Part shown: piece by piece, positions 54,833 to 63,531 of the stretch | Position numbering within the stretch: the first letter of the stretch is position 1 | Layout: every line of letters starts with the position of its first letter | Source: Muribaculaceae bacterium | Lineage (GTDB): Bacteria; Bacteroidota; Bacteroidia; Bacteroidales; Muribaculaceae | Direction of reading: 5' to 3' | DNA length: 64,000 bases | Assembly (NCBI GenBank): GCA_017621845.1 | Contig: JAGASI010000025.1 | Span: forward strand, 71,619-135,618 | Made by a program: the position numbers and the translations under genes | Notes under the pieces: generated by a model | The model's input: only the letters and a program-made list of their open reading frames with translations | What the model was told of the DNA's origin: nothing | Databases searched by the model: none

Positions 54833-55094
54833 ATAGGGAGGTTAGGATAGATTAGTATCGCTCAGTTGTCGAGGAGAGCATAATGATTGGTGACAGATCG
54901 GCATGGTGGCAGGCTGGAAATATTGACTGCAGGATTAGAATACCCGCCGGGGGAATTTTTATAGAATTCAATGTATCCACGTTGGAGATGAGCTGTTTAT
55001 TATAACAATCAGCCAACATGGAAATATGGCTTTATGACCTAATTCTATAGATGACCGATGCCTTGATCGGTCTCTGTCTGTTTTTTCTCCGGTG

Positions 55095-55102
55095 CAAAGT
55101 TA
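55095..55102 (-). promoter_or_regulatory. -7 element for the Na/Pi gene
   Basis: TAACTTTG on the minus strand is an exact match to TAnnTTTG; the -33 site is not clear. The leader would be about 260 bases. Confidence 0.5.
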
Positions 55103-55110
55103 AAACGATT

Positions 55111-55144
55111 TTTGAAATCGTCCAACAATAATTTATTAACTTTG
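55111..55144 (+). promoter_or_regulatory. Promoter for the LD-carboxypeptidase gene
   Basis: TTTG (55111-55114), 22 bases, and TAACTTTG (55137-55144) form a near-ideal promoter. Its start site near 55148 lies downstream of an in-frame start at 55112, so translation must begin later; the ATG at 55226 fits. Confidence 0.65.
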
Positions 55145-55225
55145 ACCCCGCGACCCATTGTCACCCATGTATCTAAACATGTTTATTCCCATTGTCATCG
55201 CCACCACACCCCTAATTCCCGCCCC

Positions 55226-56131
55226 ATGACACCAACCATCTACCCACGTCCGCTCCAACCGGGAGACACCATAGCTATATGTTCTCCCGCCGGTCCTATT
55301 GCAAGAGACCTTGTCGAACAAGCCGCCGAGGTATTGTCTTCCCAAGGGTGGAATGTGCGTGTAATGCCTCACACCTTTGGACACTGGGGCAACTACTCAG
55401 GCACTGACTACGAGCGCTATGATGACCTCGCCTCGGCTCTTACTGATCCCCACGTGAGAGCCATCATAGCTTCGCGCGGCGGATATGGCACAGTACACAT
55501 CCTCGACCGGCTCAACAACCTCGACCTCGCTGCTAATCCAAAATGGATTGTAGGCTTCAGCGATATATCGGCGCTTCATGCCTTGATGAATGTTCACGGC
55601 TTAGCTTCAATTCACGCTTCTATGGCCAAACACATCAGACGCGGTGCCGATGACCCTGACAACGCAATGCTGTTTGAAATCCTGCGCGGCAATCACAATG
55701 CCGTAACCTTGCCCACGAGTCCCCTCAACCGCCACGGCTCAGGACAAGGACGACTACGTGGCGGCAATCTTGCCGTCCTCGCCGACCTCATCATGACCCG
55801 ATATGACATGATGATTCCGGGGTCTGTACTCTTTATCGAAGACATAGCCGAACCTATATACAAAGTCGAGCGTATCCTATATCAGCTCAAAATCGCCGGA
55901 ATACTCGGCTCGCTCAGTGGCCTCATCGTCGGTCAATTTACCGACTACAGACCCGATAAGTCTTATAACACAATGGAGGATATGATCAGCGACATGGTTT
56001 CAGACTATAACTACCCCGTCGCTTTCAACGCTCCTATTGGACATGTCGATCACAACATCCCTGTCATTGAAAATGCCGACGTAACATTGACAGTCTCGCC
56101 ATCAGGCCCCACTCGACTCATTTATAATTAA
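55226..56131 (+). CDS. LD-carboxypeptidase (peptidase S66 family)
   Basis: The enzyme removes the terminal D-alanine from muropeptide tetrapeptides in cell-wall recycling. The 301-residue protein starts MTPTIYPRPLQPGDTIAICSPA. An earlier start at 55112 lies within the promoter and is rejected. The S66 motifs are present: SRGGYGTV (83-90), the nucleophile Ser112 in GFSDIS, an acidic residue in FIEDIAEPIYK and the C-terminal His in GHVDHN. Length is normal. No recycling genes are adjacent; a TPR gene follows in the same direction. Confidence 0.9.
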   Translation: MTPTIYPRPLQPGDTIAICSPAGPIARDLVEQAAEVLSSQGWNVRVMPHTFGHWGNYSGTDYERYDDLASALTDPHVRAIIASRGGYGTVHILDRLNNLDLAANPKWIVGFSDISALHALMNVHGLASIHASMAKHIRRGADDPDNAMLFEILRGNHNAVTLPTSPLNRHGSGQGRLRGGNLAVLADLIMTRYDMMIPGSVLFIEDIAEPIYKVERILYQLKIAGILGSLSGLIVGQFTDYRPDKSYNTMEDMISDMVSDYNYPVAFNAPIGHVDHNIPVIENADVTLTVSPSGPTRLIYN

Positions 56132-56218
56132 CTACCACCCATTTTCTGTACTATACTCTTTGATATACCCTCTCTCAATCCCCAACTTTTATCAATACCC
56201 GGTTGTTATCAATACATT

Positions 56219-56947
56219 ATGATGAAAAAAATTCTGTCTCTGCTATTAGTAGCCATCGCTATCACCACCAAGGCCTCAACCTCGGCTGACAGCGCTCAAT
56301 ATCAAGTGCTGTCCCAAAAAGCCGACATGTACGTCTCCAACGACCAATGGTCCAATGCCACAGCAATCTACATCACCTTGCTCGAGAAATTTCCCAAACT
56401 CGCCTCGGACTATGGCAAAGCCATGACCGTGATGACTCTCGCCGGTGACACAACAATGGCTGTCGGATACCTGGAGCATGCCACACGCAACCTTGTCAGC
56501 CCCGAAGCCGTTTTTGAGTCTATTCGTGGCAACTCGTTCTCTCTTGGTTATCCCGACATTTACCAGACATTGCTATATCGCTGCCGCGAAGCATATCCGT
56601 GGCTCGCTCGCATTGTTGACCGTTCTCTGCTATCCTACTACATCTTCCGCAATAATGGCCCGTTAATCGTCCAATTTGCCCGGGCCATGCTCGACGGACT
56701 CCCTTCGTCGATTCATTACAATCGCATCCTCGCCAATGGCCTGATGCTCTGTGGCGACACTTCTGCGGCAATAGAAACCTGGAAAAAGATACTTGTTATA
56801 GACCCTCAGAATTACGCTACAATTCTTGACCTCGCCAACTATTACCTCAGTGTCGGCAACCTTGACGCTTCATTGCCCTACTTCCGCCAAGCCTATGATA
56901 TTTACCCAACACCCTATGTCGCAAAAATTTTGAACAGGGGCAAATAG
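56219..56947 (+). CDS. Exported TPR-containing protein
   Basis: A 242-residue protein with a signal peptide (about 1-20, MMKKILSLLLVAIAITTKAS; the second Met gives an equally good start) and TPR-like helical repeats: YVSNDQWSNATAIYITLLEKFP (about 38-59) and NYATILDLANYYLSVGNLDASLPYFRQAYDIYP split over residues 196-228. TPR domains mediate protein contacts. Its partner is unknown, and it might be a periplasmic scaffold. It follows the LD-carboxypeptidase by 87 bases and converges on uvrC. Confidence 0.75.
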   Translation: MMKKILSLLLVAIAITTKASTSADSAQYQVLSQKADMYVSNDQWSNATAIYITLLEKFPKLASDYGKAMTVMTLAGDTTMAVGYLEHATRNLVSPEAVFESIRGNSFSLGYPDIYQTLLYRCREAYPWLARIVDRSLLSYYIFRNNGPLIVQFARAMLDGLPSSIHYNRILANGLMLCGDTSAAIETWKKILVIDPQNYATILDLANYYLSVGNLDASLPYFRQAYDIYPTPYVAKILNRGK

Positions 56948-57007
56948 GTACAAGCTATGCAGTTCACCTCTCGTCAATTGTAATTTGTCCCCTGCACACT
57001 ACCACTT

Positions 57008-58819
57008 TCACTTTTCCAGCGCATTCTTGACCAGGCGTGCTTTGGCCGGCCCGATTACTGCAGCAACCTCCTGCAGTGGGGCTTTTTTTATCCCGGCCAC
57101 CGACTTGAAATGTTTTAATAATATATTGGACGTCTTTGGCCCAATGCCCTTAATACCATCTAACTCACTAATAATCTGTGACTTAGACCTCAAATCACGA
57201 TGGAACGTGATACCAAATCGATGAGCCTCATCTCTTAGCGCCTGGATAACTCTCAGTGTCTCAGAGGTTTTGTCTATATACAATGGCAATGAGTCTCCCG
57301 GAAAGTAGATTTCCTCAAGACGCTTGGCAATACCCACCACCGGCACCGTTCCTCTAAGCCCGATTTCTTCAAGGGCCTCGACTGCTGCACTCAGCTGGCC
57401 TTTACCTCCATCCACCACAATAAGCTTGGGCAATGACTCGCCCTCCTGCATCATGCGCGTATAGCGACGCGTCAGCACTTCCTTCATGGAGGCAAAATCA
57501 TCGGGCCCGACCACCGACTTGATTTTAAAATGGCGATAGTCCTTTTTGGACGGCTTGGCATCACGAAATACCACACACGATGCTACCGGATTAGTTCCCT
57601 GGATATTTGAGTTGTCAAAGCACTCTATATGGTCGGGTAATTCAGGAAGGTGGAAGTCTCGCTGTATGCGCTCAAGCAACCGGCGTGTTCGCTCCTGAGG
57701 ATCATGTTTGGCCAAATGTTTAAGATCATCAATGCGCTGTTGACGGGCATTTTGCTGAGACACCTCAAGTAGCTTGGCTTTATCGCCTCGACGTGGCAAC
57801 GTAAACGTTATGCCGGGCATATCTACATCAGGAAGCATCTCCACCACAACCTCGCTATACTGCACACCGAGCGAAGTCCCCACTTCATCGATAGCATAGG
57901 ATAGTATATCGGCGATGCTTTCATCAAGCCTACGCTTATACCTCAACGTCACCGACCGTACTACCGCGCCTCGTCTGACATGCATGTAGTTGACATAAAC
58001 TTCATCGTTACCCTCGCTGTCATCAATCCCAAATACATCAATCTCGTCGATAGTCTGAGACACAATGACCGAGCGTGACCGATAACGCGCTATCAAATCC
58101 CATTTCTCTTTTATATCCTGAGCCTCCTCAAACTTTAGCCGAGAGGCAAGTGACTCCATTTCGTCCTTAAGATGGTCCATCAACTCGCGTAATTCACCCC
58201 TAAGTATTTGCTTGATGCGCTCGATATATGTGGCATATTCATCGACTGAGATAGCCCCGGTACAACATCCACGACATTTGCCGAGATGATAGTTGAGACA
58301 CAGACGCCCCTTGCCTCGCCTCAGATATTCGGGCGTGATGTTCAATCGACATGTACGCACCGGATATAGCTCAGCTATCAGTTCAAGCACAGTTTTAGCT
58401 ACTGCCTGATTGGTATATGGACCATAATATCGTGAACCATCTTTTACATGATCACGCGTGAGAAACACCCGGGGATACAACTCGTTGGTCACGACAATCC
58501 AGGGATAGGACTTGTCATCTTTAAGTAGTACATTATAACGGGGCTGATGTTCTTTAATCATCGAGTTTTCGAGATTAAGAGCATCTTGCTCGGTAGGTAC
58601 AACGATATAACTCATATCAGCAATGGCACGCACCAGAAGATTGGTCTTCAACGAGTCATGGGTGCGATTAAAGTATGAGGACACCCGTCGCTTAAGGTTT
58701 TTAGCCTTACCGACATATATAATCCGCCCTCCGGCATCATAATAAGTATAAACGCCGGGGGTATCGGGCAGAAAAGATATTTTCTCCATCAACTCTGGAG
58801 ATTTATCGTGCATGGACAT
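57008..58819 (-). CDS. uvrC: UvrC nucleotide excision repair endonuclease subunit
   Basis: UvrC makes both cuts around a DNA lesion after UvrAB loading. The 603-residue protein has an N-terminal GIY-YIG nuclease domain (about 18-100; GVYTYYDAGG, IIYVGKAKN), a UVR domain near 205-240, an RNase H-like endonuclease domain (about 390-540; HIECFDNSNIQG, DGGKGQLSAA) and C-terminal helix-hairpin-helix motifs (LDGIKGIGPKTSNILL). Nothing is missing. The start at 58819 could also be two codons later (MHDKS), with no consequence for the domains. Confidence 0.98.
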   Translation of the reverse strand: MSMHDKSPELMEKISFLPDTPGVYTYYDAGGRIIYVGKAKNLKRRVSSYFNRTHDSLKTNLLVRAIADMSYIVVPTEQDALNLENSMIKEHQPRYNVLLKDDKSYPWIVVTNELYPRVFLTRDHVKDGSRYYGPYTNQAVAKTVLELIAELYPVRTCRLNITPEYLRRGKGRLCLNYHLGKCRGCCTGAISVDEYATYIERIKQILRGELRELMDHLKDEMESLASRLKFEEAQDIKEKWDLIARYRSRSVIVSQTIDEIDVFGIDDSEGNDEVYVNYMHVRRGAVVRSVTLRYKRRLDESIADILSYAIDEVGTSLGVQYSEVVVEMLPDVDMPGITFTLPRRGDKAKLLEVSQQNARQQRIDDLKHLAKHDPQERTRRLLERIQRDFHLPELPDHIECFDNSNIQGTNPVASCVVFRDAKPSKKDYRHFKIKSVVGPDDFASMKEVLTRRYTRMMQEGESLPKLIVVDGGKGQLSAAVEALEEIGLRGTVPVVGIAKRLEEIYFPGDSLPLYIDKTSETLRVIQALRDEAHRFGITFHRDLRSKSQIISELDGIKGIGPKTSNILLKHFKSVAGIKKAPLQEVAAVIGPAKARLVKNALEK

Positions 58820-58830
58820 GAGTTATCGAG

Positions 58831-58850
58831 TAGTGAGTATTGAATAATGG
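58831..58850. repeat. Degenerate intergenic repeat, copy 2
   Basis: TAGTGAGTATTGAATAATGG resembles the copy after the mazG-like gene (25592-25620). It lies in the gap between uvrC and apt. Confidence 0.35.
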
Positions 58851-58945
58851 GACCGCCGACACGGGGCTCAAGACACTCCCGTTATGGCGACTTCGCTGAT
58901 ACGAGACTATAAGACTACAGGTGTCTATTAACTCATCTTTATAAC

Positions 58946-58975
58946 AAATCAGGCGTCCCGTCGGACGCCTGATTT
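58946..58975. terminator. Terminator after apt
   Basis: AAATCAGGCGTCC and GGACGCCTGATTT form a perfect 13-bp stem with a 4-base loop (CGTC). It starts 17 bases past the apt stop on the minus strand. Confidence 0.8.
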
Positions 58976-58991
58976 CATAAATAATATGTAA

Positions 58992-59510
58992 TTAATATAC
59001 AATTAACGACGAAACCTCAGCGTCAGCCGGGAGCTTGGAACGTCCACCAAGAGCGGCAAGCTCAATGATAAAGTTTATATAGATTTTCTTGGGATTAAGA
59101 CTCTTGACCAACTCATATGCAGCAGCCATAGTACCACCGGTAGCAAGCACGTCATCATGGAGCACCACAATATCATCGGGTCCGATGGCGTCACGATGGA
59201 TTTCAATCACATCCTTACCATATTCCTTATCATACTCGGCACGTATGGTATCAGCCGGGAGTTTTCCGGGTTTACGGGCAGGGACAAAACCGGCTCCCAG
59301 CTCAAACGCCAGAATAGAACCGCCAATAAAGCCACGGGACTCTATCCCCACCACTTTGGTGACACCCTTGTCCCGATAAAGTTGAGATAAATCCCAACCG
59401 ATAATGTGAAGAGCTCGGGGGTCCTTGAACACTGTTGTGAGGTCTTTAAAAACAATTCCCTTGGAAGGAAAATCATAGACATCACGGATTTTTGACTTGA
59501 TGTATTCCAT
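58992..59510 (-). CDS. apt: Adenine phosphoribosyltransferase
   Basis: Apt recycles adenine to AMP with PRPP. The 172-residue protein has the type I PRTase signature VVLHDDVLATGGTM (about 120-133), the FKDLTTVFKDP loop (about 21-31) and the VGIESRGFIGGSILA strand-loop (about 54-68). Length is normal. It is monocistronic, with a hairpin terminator downstream and, upstream, the palindrome described at 59557-59580. Confidence 0.97.
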   Translation of the reverse strand: MEYIKSKIRDVYDFPSKGIVFKDLTTVFKDPRALHIIGWDLSQLYRDKGVTKVVGIESRGFIGGSILAFELGAGFVPARKPGKLPADTIRAEYDKEYGKDVIEIHRDAIGPDDIVVLHDDVLATGGTMAAAYELVKSLNPKKIYINFIIELAALGGRSKLPADAEVSSLIVY

Positions 59511-59781
59511 ATCTAAAAATAGGGTTAAGTAATTGATTCTTCATTTATTATATTGCTAATTGTTCCACGTGGAACAATTAATTGTCGTTTATGTTACACA
59601 CTGTCAGCCGACACTTATTCATCCTTAGGCAACTCGGCATTTTAACACCCTCAGGACAACACTCTCGACCATATCCTCGTTTTTGCTCTCGTCTATAACC
59701 TCGATACACCATCGACATTATTTCGGTTAGCATCGATTCTTATAATCATCTCAGCTGACAGAAGGCGGTTATCACCACGCT
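59511..59781. other. Intergenic region between apt and mnmG with parS-like palindrome
   Basis: 271 bases lie between the apt start and the mnmG stop. They hold the palindrome at 59557-59580 and AT-rich sequence; no ORF is supported. Confidence 0.5.
59557..59580. other. 24-bp perfect palindrome with a parS-like core
   Basis: The palindrome's inner 16 bases TGTTCCACGTGGAACA (59561-59576) match the parS consensus TGTTNCACGTGAAACA at all but one of the defined positions and are fully symmetrical. Perfect symmetry continues to 24 bases (TAAT on the left, ATTA on the right). parS is the ParB-loading site for chromosome segregation and is usually close to oriC, and mnmG (gidA), next to it, is often near oriC. 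No ParA or ParB gene is visible within the window. Confidence 0.7.
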
Positions 59782-61659
59782 CTATCGCCCCAGCAGTAAT
59801 AAGAGGATATTGATATCCGAGGGCGAGACTCCGGGTATACGGCTGGCCTGGGCTATGGTCGTAGGTTTGATCTTAAGTAGTTTCTGTCGAGCTTCGGTAC
59901 TTAACGAGGTCAACGACATGTAGTCATAGTCGGGGTTAAGTTTAATATCTTCGAGCCGATGGATTTTATCTGCTATAGTGCGTTCTCTAACGATATAGCC
60001 TTCATATTTAAGCAATATTTCAGCCGCTTCTATAATTTCGTCACGTCGGTCTACAGGGAGATGGTCGACAACCTTGGCAAGCTTGGGTATATATGGCACA
60101 AGATCTTTTATCGTGAGCTGAGGTCTCAGTATAAGGTCTCTCAACTTGACACCCTGTCTGAGTGGTTCCAGACCTTTCTTTTCCATCAGCTCGGCAACCT
60201 GTGAGGCCTTAACCGATGTGACGATGGCAAGTTGTATGATATTATCACGTAGCTGTCGTTTTTCTTCGGTCAACTTATAGCGGCGCTCATCAACAAGTCC
60301 AAGTTCATATCCAAGAGGTGTCAATCTCATGTCAGCATCATCCTGACGTAAGAGTATGCGGTGTTCGGCACGTGATGTAAACATTCTATAGGGCTCATCC
60401 ACACCTTTGGTAATAAGGTCGTCAATAAGCACCCCTATATAGGCCTGATCTCGTCCGAGTATAAGCCGACGTTCTCCTTTCAGGCTCAGTGCAGCATTGG
60501 CTCCGGCAACCAGTCCTTGTCCCGCCGCTTCTTCATATCCGGTCGTACCGTTTATCTGTCCTGCAAAGTACAGTCCTCCGATAATTCGGGTCTCGAGTGT
60601 CTTATTTAATTGGGTCGGATCAAAAAAGTCGTACTCTATCGCATATCCGGGACGATAAATCTGAACATTTCTCAGAGCCGGAATAGTCTGTAATGCCTCT
60701 ATCTGTATATTGATCGGCAACGATGAACTGAAACCATTGAGGTAGTATTCCTGAGTATCTTCTCCCTCGGGTTCAAGAAAAAGGTGATGGGAATCTTTGT
60801 CTGCAAATGTTACAATCTTTGTTTCAATCGAGGGACAATAACGAGGACCGATACTCTGTATCTGTCCATTATATAATGGGGAATCGGGGAGTCCACGACG
60901 CAGGATTTGGTGGGTCTCGATGTTGGTCATGACTGTGTAGCAAGGTCTCTGACTGAGCTCTCGTTCTACTTCAGGAAGATAGGAAAATTTATGGAAGTCA
61001 TCATCTCCATCCTGACGCTCGACAAGTGACCAATCGACCGAGCGTCCATCAATACGCACCGGCGTACCGGTCTTCATACGGTCGGCCTTGAAGCCCAGGC
61101 TCACAAGCTGCTCGGTAAGGCCATGAGAAGATGGCTCGGCTGTACGGCCTCCTTCTATCATGGTACGACCTATATGCATAAGGCCATTGAGAAATGTCCC
61201 ATTGGTGAGTACTACTCTATCGGCCTTGAAATGAGCACCGTTAAGGGTCCTAACTCCTTTGACTTTACGGTCTTCAATATCAAGAGATACTACCGAGTCT
61301 TGCCACATGTCGAGACAGGGCATATTCTCGAGTATATGTCGCCATGCTGCCGAAAATTTCATGCGGTCACTCTGGGAACGTGGACTCCATACGGCGGGCC
61401 CCTTGGAACGGTTGAGCATCCTGAACTGAATAGCCGTGCGGTCGGTAACTATACCTGTACATCCGCCAAGAGCATCTATCTCTCTGACTATTTGTCCTTT
61501 GGCAATGCCTCCTATAGCCGGATTACAGCTCATCTGCGCGATTTTGTTCATATCCATAGTTATGAGCAAGGTCGACGCCCCCAGTCGAGCTGAGGCCGCA
61601 GCAGCTTCACATCCGGCATGACCGGCACCTACAACTATAACGTCATAGTTAAATTTCAT
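59782..61659 (-). CDS. mnmG: tRNA uridine 5-carboxymethylaminomethyl modification enzyme MnmG
   Basis: MnmG (GidA), with MnmE, modifies the wobble uridine of several tRNAs using FAD, a folate and glycine. The 625-residue protein has the N-terminal FAD-binding GAGHAGCEAAAAS motif (about 12-24), the CNPAIGGIAKGQIVREIDALGG signature split over residues 45-66, AGQINGTTGYEEAAGQG (about 367-383), and the C-terminal helical domain. All regions are intact and length is normal. It lies between ybeY and the palindrome region. Confidence 0.98.
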   Translation of the reverse strand: MKFNYDVIVVGAGHAGCEAAAASARLGASTLLITMDMNKIAQMSCNPAIGGIAKGQIVREIDALGGCTGIVTDRTAIQFRMLNRSKGPAVWSPRSQSDRMKFSAAWRHILENMPCLDMWQDSVVSLDIEDRKVKGVRTLNGAHFKADRVVLTNGTFLNGLMHIGRTMIEGGRTAEPSSHGLTEQLVSLGFKADRMKTGTPVRIDGRSVDWSLVERQDGDDDFHKFSYLPEVERELSQRPCYTVMTNIETHQILRRGLPDSPLYNGQIQSIGPRYCPSIETKIVTFADKDSHHLFLEPEGEDTQEYYLNGFSSSLPINIQIEALQTIPALRNVQIYRPGYAIEYDFFDPTQLNKTLETRIIGGLYFAGQINGTTGYEEAAGQGLVAGANAALSLKGERRLILGRDQAYIGVLIDDLITKGVDEPYRMFTSRAEHRILLRQDDADMRLTPLGYELGLVDERRYKLTEEKRQLRDNIIQLAIVTSVKASQVAELMEKKGLEPLRQGVKLRDLILRPQLTIKDLVPYIPKLAKVVDHLPVDRRDEIIEAAEILLKYEGYIVRERTIADKIHRLEDIKLNPDYDYMSLTSLSTEARQKLLKIKPTTIAQASRIPGVSPSDINILLLLLGR

Positions 61660-61726
61660 ATATCATTGATTTTCACTTGTTTAGATGTATTCTCACCTTA
61701 TCATCAAGCGATATTCTTTATTGGGG

Positions 61727-62164
61727 TTATTGTGTTTTAAGTGCTTGCAACATAGCAAGTGCTTGATTTTCATACTCTTCCATAATCTCACGCTCTCCGG
61801 GACCTTTGTCATTTATTCCACACAGATGCAACAGTCCATGTACAATAACACGTTGCAACTCAGTAGTATAATCAACGCCGAGGCCCTCGGCATTGGAACG
61901 GACCGTATCAAGTGAAATAAACATGTCACCGCTTACGGTATGACGCTTGCTATAGTCAAATGTTATTATATCAGTATAATAGTCATGTCCAAGAAATTCT
62001 CTATTAACCTCAATGATACGCTTGTCATCACAAAAAACATATGTCAGGACTCCGGGAGCTCTCCCATGAGCCATGGCGACCTGCTTAAGCCATGCCTTCA
62101 TCAAATCTCTGTCCAATAATGGCATACTGACATTCTCGGTCAATAATTGTATTTCGTAATTCAT
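61727..62164 (-). CDS. ybeY: Endoribonuclease YbeY
   Basis: YbeY is a metal-dependent RNase for 16S rRNA 3' maturation and ribosome quality control. Taking the second Met as start (MNYEIQLL) gives 145 residues; two further codons upstream are also open. The metal motif is HGLLHLCGINDK: two His are present (HGLLH), and the third His of the usual HxxxHxxGxDH is Lys, a change I recall from other Bacteroidota, so I do not call the enzyme dead. FCDDKRIIEVNREFLGHDY-type and DIITFDY segments confirm the family. It lies upstream of mnmG in the same direction. Confidence 0.92.
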   Translation of the reverse strand: MNYEIQLLTENVSMPLLDRDLMKAWLKQVAMAHGRAPGVLTYVFCDDKRIIEVNREFLGHDYYTDIITFDYSKRHTVSGDMFISLDTVRSNAEGLGVDYTTELQRVIVHGLLHLCGINDKGPGEREIMEEYENQALAMLQALKTQ

Positions 62165-62268
62165 AAACATTACTGATAAAAACCTATTCAGGGAAGTTAA
62201 CCAACAAAATTAAAAAAAATTTCCCAAACCCCATCACACTCCAATCAGAAAAAGTAACACCTGAAAAA

Positions 62269-62314
62269 GCAGAGAGGTTAACAGAGAGGTTACAGAGGGG
62301 TTAACAGAGTGGCT
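62269..62314. repeat. Tandem repeat of about 12 bp
   Basis: Four units in a row: GCAGAGAGGTTA, ACAGAGAGGTTA, CAGAGGGGTTA and ACAGAGTGGCT. They have a period of 11-12 bases and lie in noncoding sequence upstream of ybeY. Confidence 0.7.
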
Positions 62315-62707
62315 GGTGTGACGGCTTGGATCAATGAGTGTCTTCCCCAAAAAATTCAGATTTATCAATCGGTTCACTCCATCATCGGAAAAAATTAACA
62401 TTACCACACCGACCAAACATCATTGCCCTTTAATCACATCGGAGGGCGAAGGTAAAACACAAAATGAACATAATTTTCTACTTCGACAAAAATTAATTAA
62501 ATAACAATCGAGACATTAATCAATGATTAACAACCTTTTATATTGAAAAAACAGGTATTTAAAGCCCCTGAGATTTGCATGAAAGAATGTTTCCGCTCAC
62601 CTATAAGGATATTTAAAAGCCATAGTGTTAAATTCTATTTACCCATGTTAAATTATCTTTGATTTTATAGATGCGATTTTCTTGTAGTATATTTTACCAA
62701 AATTTAG

Positions 62708-62715
62708 TACATTTG
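62708..62715 (+). promoter_or_regulatory. -7 element for the glycosyltransferase cluster
   Basis: TACATTTG matches TAnnTTTG exactly, with TCTTG about 23 bases upstream as an imperfect -33. A second exact -7 element (TATCTTTG) is at 62654-62661. The leader would be about 40 bases. Confidence 0.5.
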
Positions 62716-62757
62716 TAGGTTATAGTAAAAACGACACCCAAAACCAATCAATCGGTT

Positions 62758-63519
62758 ATGAACAGCATCTCAGCTACAATCATTACATATAACGAGGAAA
62801 CAAATATCGAGCGTTGCCTTAACTCACTTATCGGCATTGCCGACGAGATAATAGTTGTAGACTCAGGTAGCGCCGATGCCACAGTACAAACATGTCAACG
62901 ATGGGGATGTCGCGTCAGCCACCGACAATTCAGCGGCTACGGATCCCAACGTCAATGGGCGACCTCACTGGCATCACACACCTACATCCTTGCAATCGAC
63001 GCCGACGAATGTCTCAGCGAGGAACTCAGACAACACATCATCAACCTCAAACATCATGGCCTCGAACAACACCGTGTCTACAGGATGCAAGTAGCCGAAT
63101 ACTATTGGGGTAATCTCGTCACACATTGCCCGATTGACTCCAAGCCCAAGATACGACTGTTCAATCGTCGATATGCTCAATGGAATATGAGCGACTTAGG
63201 AGAACAAGTCACATTTCCCGAGTCTCTAAGACCTGTCACACTCGATGGCAAACTACTCCATTATCGAGCCGCCGACTACGACGAATTCTGCCGCAAAGAA
63301 GACCTTCGCTCAGCACTCCAAGCCCAAGGTATAGCCAACTCCCAAAACAAAATAAAACCCTGGACACCAAGGATTAAAGCATGGGCCAAATACTATAACA
63401 TGATGGTATCCCGCCGAGCCTGGGCCGATGGACCCATCGGACGCCTCATTGCACGACGCGTCGCCCTCTCCACCTATAAAGCGTGGTCTATGGCACGCCA
63501 AAAAAAATCTCAACAATAA
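62758..63519 (+). CDS. Family 2 glycosyltransferase, WaaE/KdtX-like
   Basis: A 253-residue GT-A enzyme with the NITYNEE-type start (ATIITYNEETNIERCLNSL, about 6-24), IIVVDSGSADATV (about 35-47) and AIDADE (about 79-84, metal site). The C-terminal half has YRMQVAEYYWGN and KPKIRLFNRR, typical of lipopolysaccharide core glucosyltransferases of the WaaE/KdtX kind, which use UDP-glucose. It is probably involved in LPS core or surface glycan assembly. The partial transferase gene follows after 12 bases. Confidence 0.87.
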   Translation: MNSISATIITYNEETNIERCLNSLIGIADEIIVVDSGSADATVQTCQRWGCRVSHRQFSGYGSQRQWATSLASHTYILAIDADECLSEELRQHIINLKHHGLEQHRVYRMQVAEYYWGNLVTHCPIDSKPKIRLFNRRYAQWNMSDLGEQVTFPESLRPVTLDGKLLHYRAADYDEFCRKEDLRSALQAQGIANSQNKIKPWTPRIKAWAKYYNMMVSRRAWADGPIGRLIARRVALSTYKAWSMARQKKSQQ

Positions 63520-63531
63520 ACACGCCACGTC

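Larger units (their letters stand above)
54833..55225. other. Divergent intergenic region
   Basis: 393 bases between the Na/Pi and LD-carboxypeptidase starts. It holds a minus-strand -7 element (55095-55102) and a plus-strand promoter (55111-55144). No gene is supported. Confidence 0.55.
62165..62757. other. Intergenic region with short tandem repeats and plus-strand promoters
   Basis: About 590 bases between the ybeY start and the GT2 gene, with no credible gene. It contains the 11-12 bp tandem repeat at 62269-62314 and -7 elements TATCTTTG (62654-62661) and TACATTTG (62708-62715) on the plus strand. I looked for DnaA boxes because of the nearby parS-like site and saw none that match well. 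Confidence 0.5.

Noticed and set aside
55112..55225. Upstream extension of the LD-carboxypeptidase
   Set aside because: It contains the promoter's -7 element, so it cannot be fully transcribed.
62234..62416. 60-codon minus-strand open frame near ybeY
   Set aside because: It is made largely of the 12-bp tandem repeat and has no protein-like features.
62165..62757. Possible oriC
   Set aside because: The parS-like site and repeats are suggestive, but no cluster of DnaA boxes (TTATNCACA-like) was found by eye.
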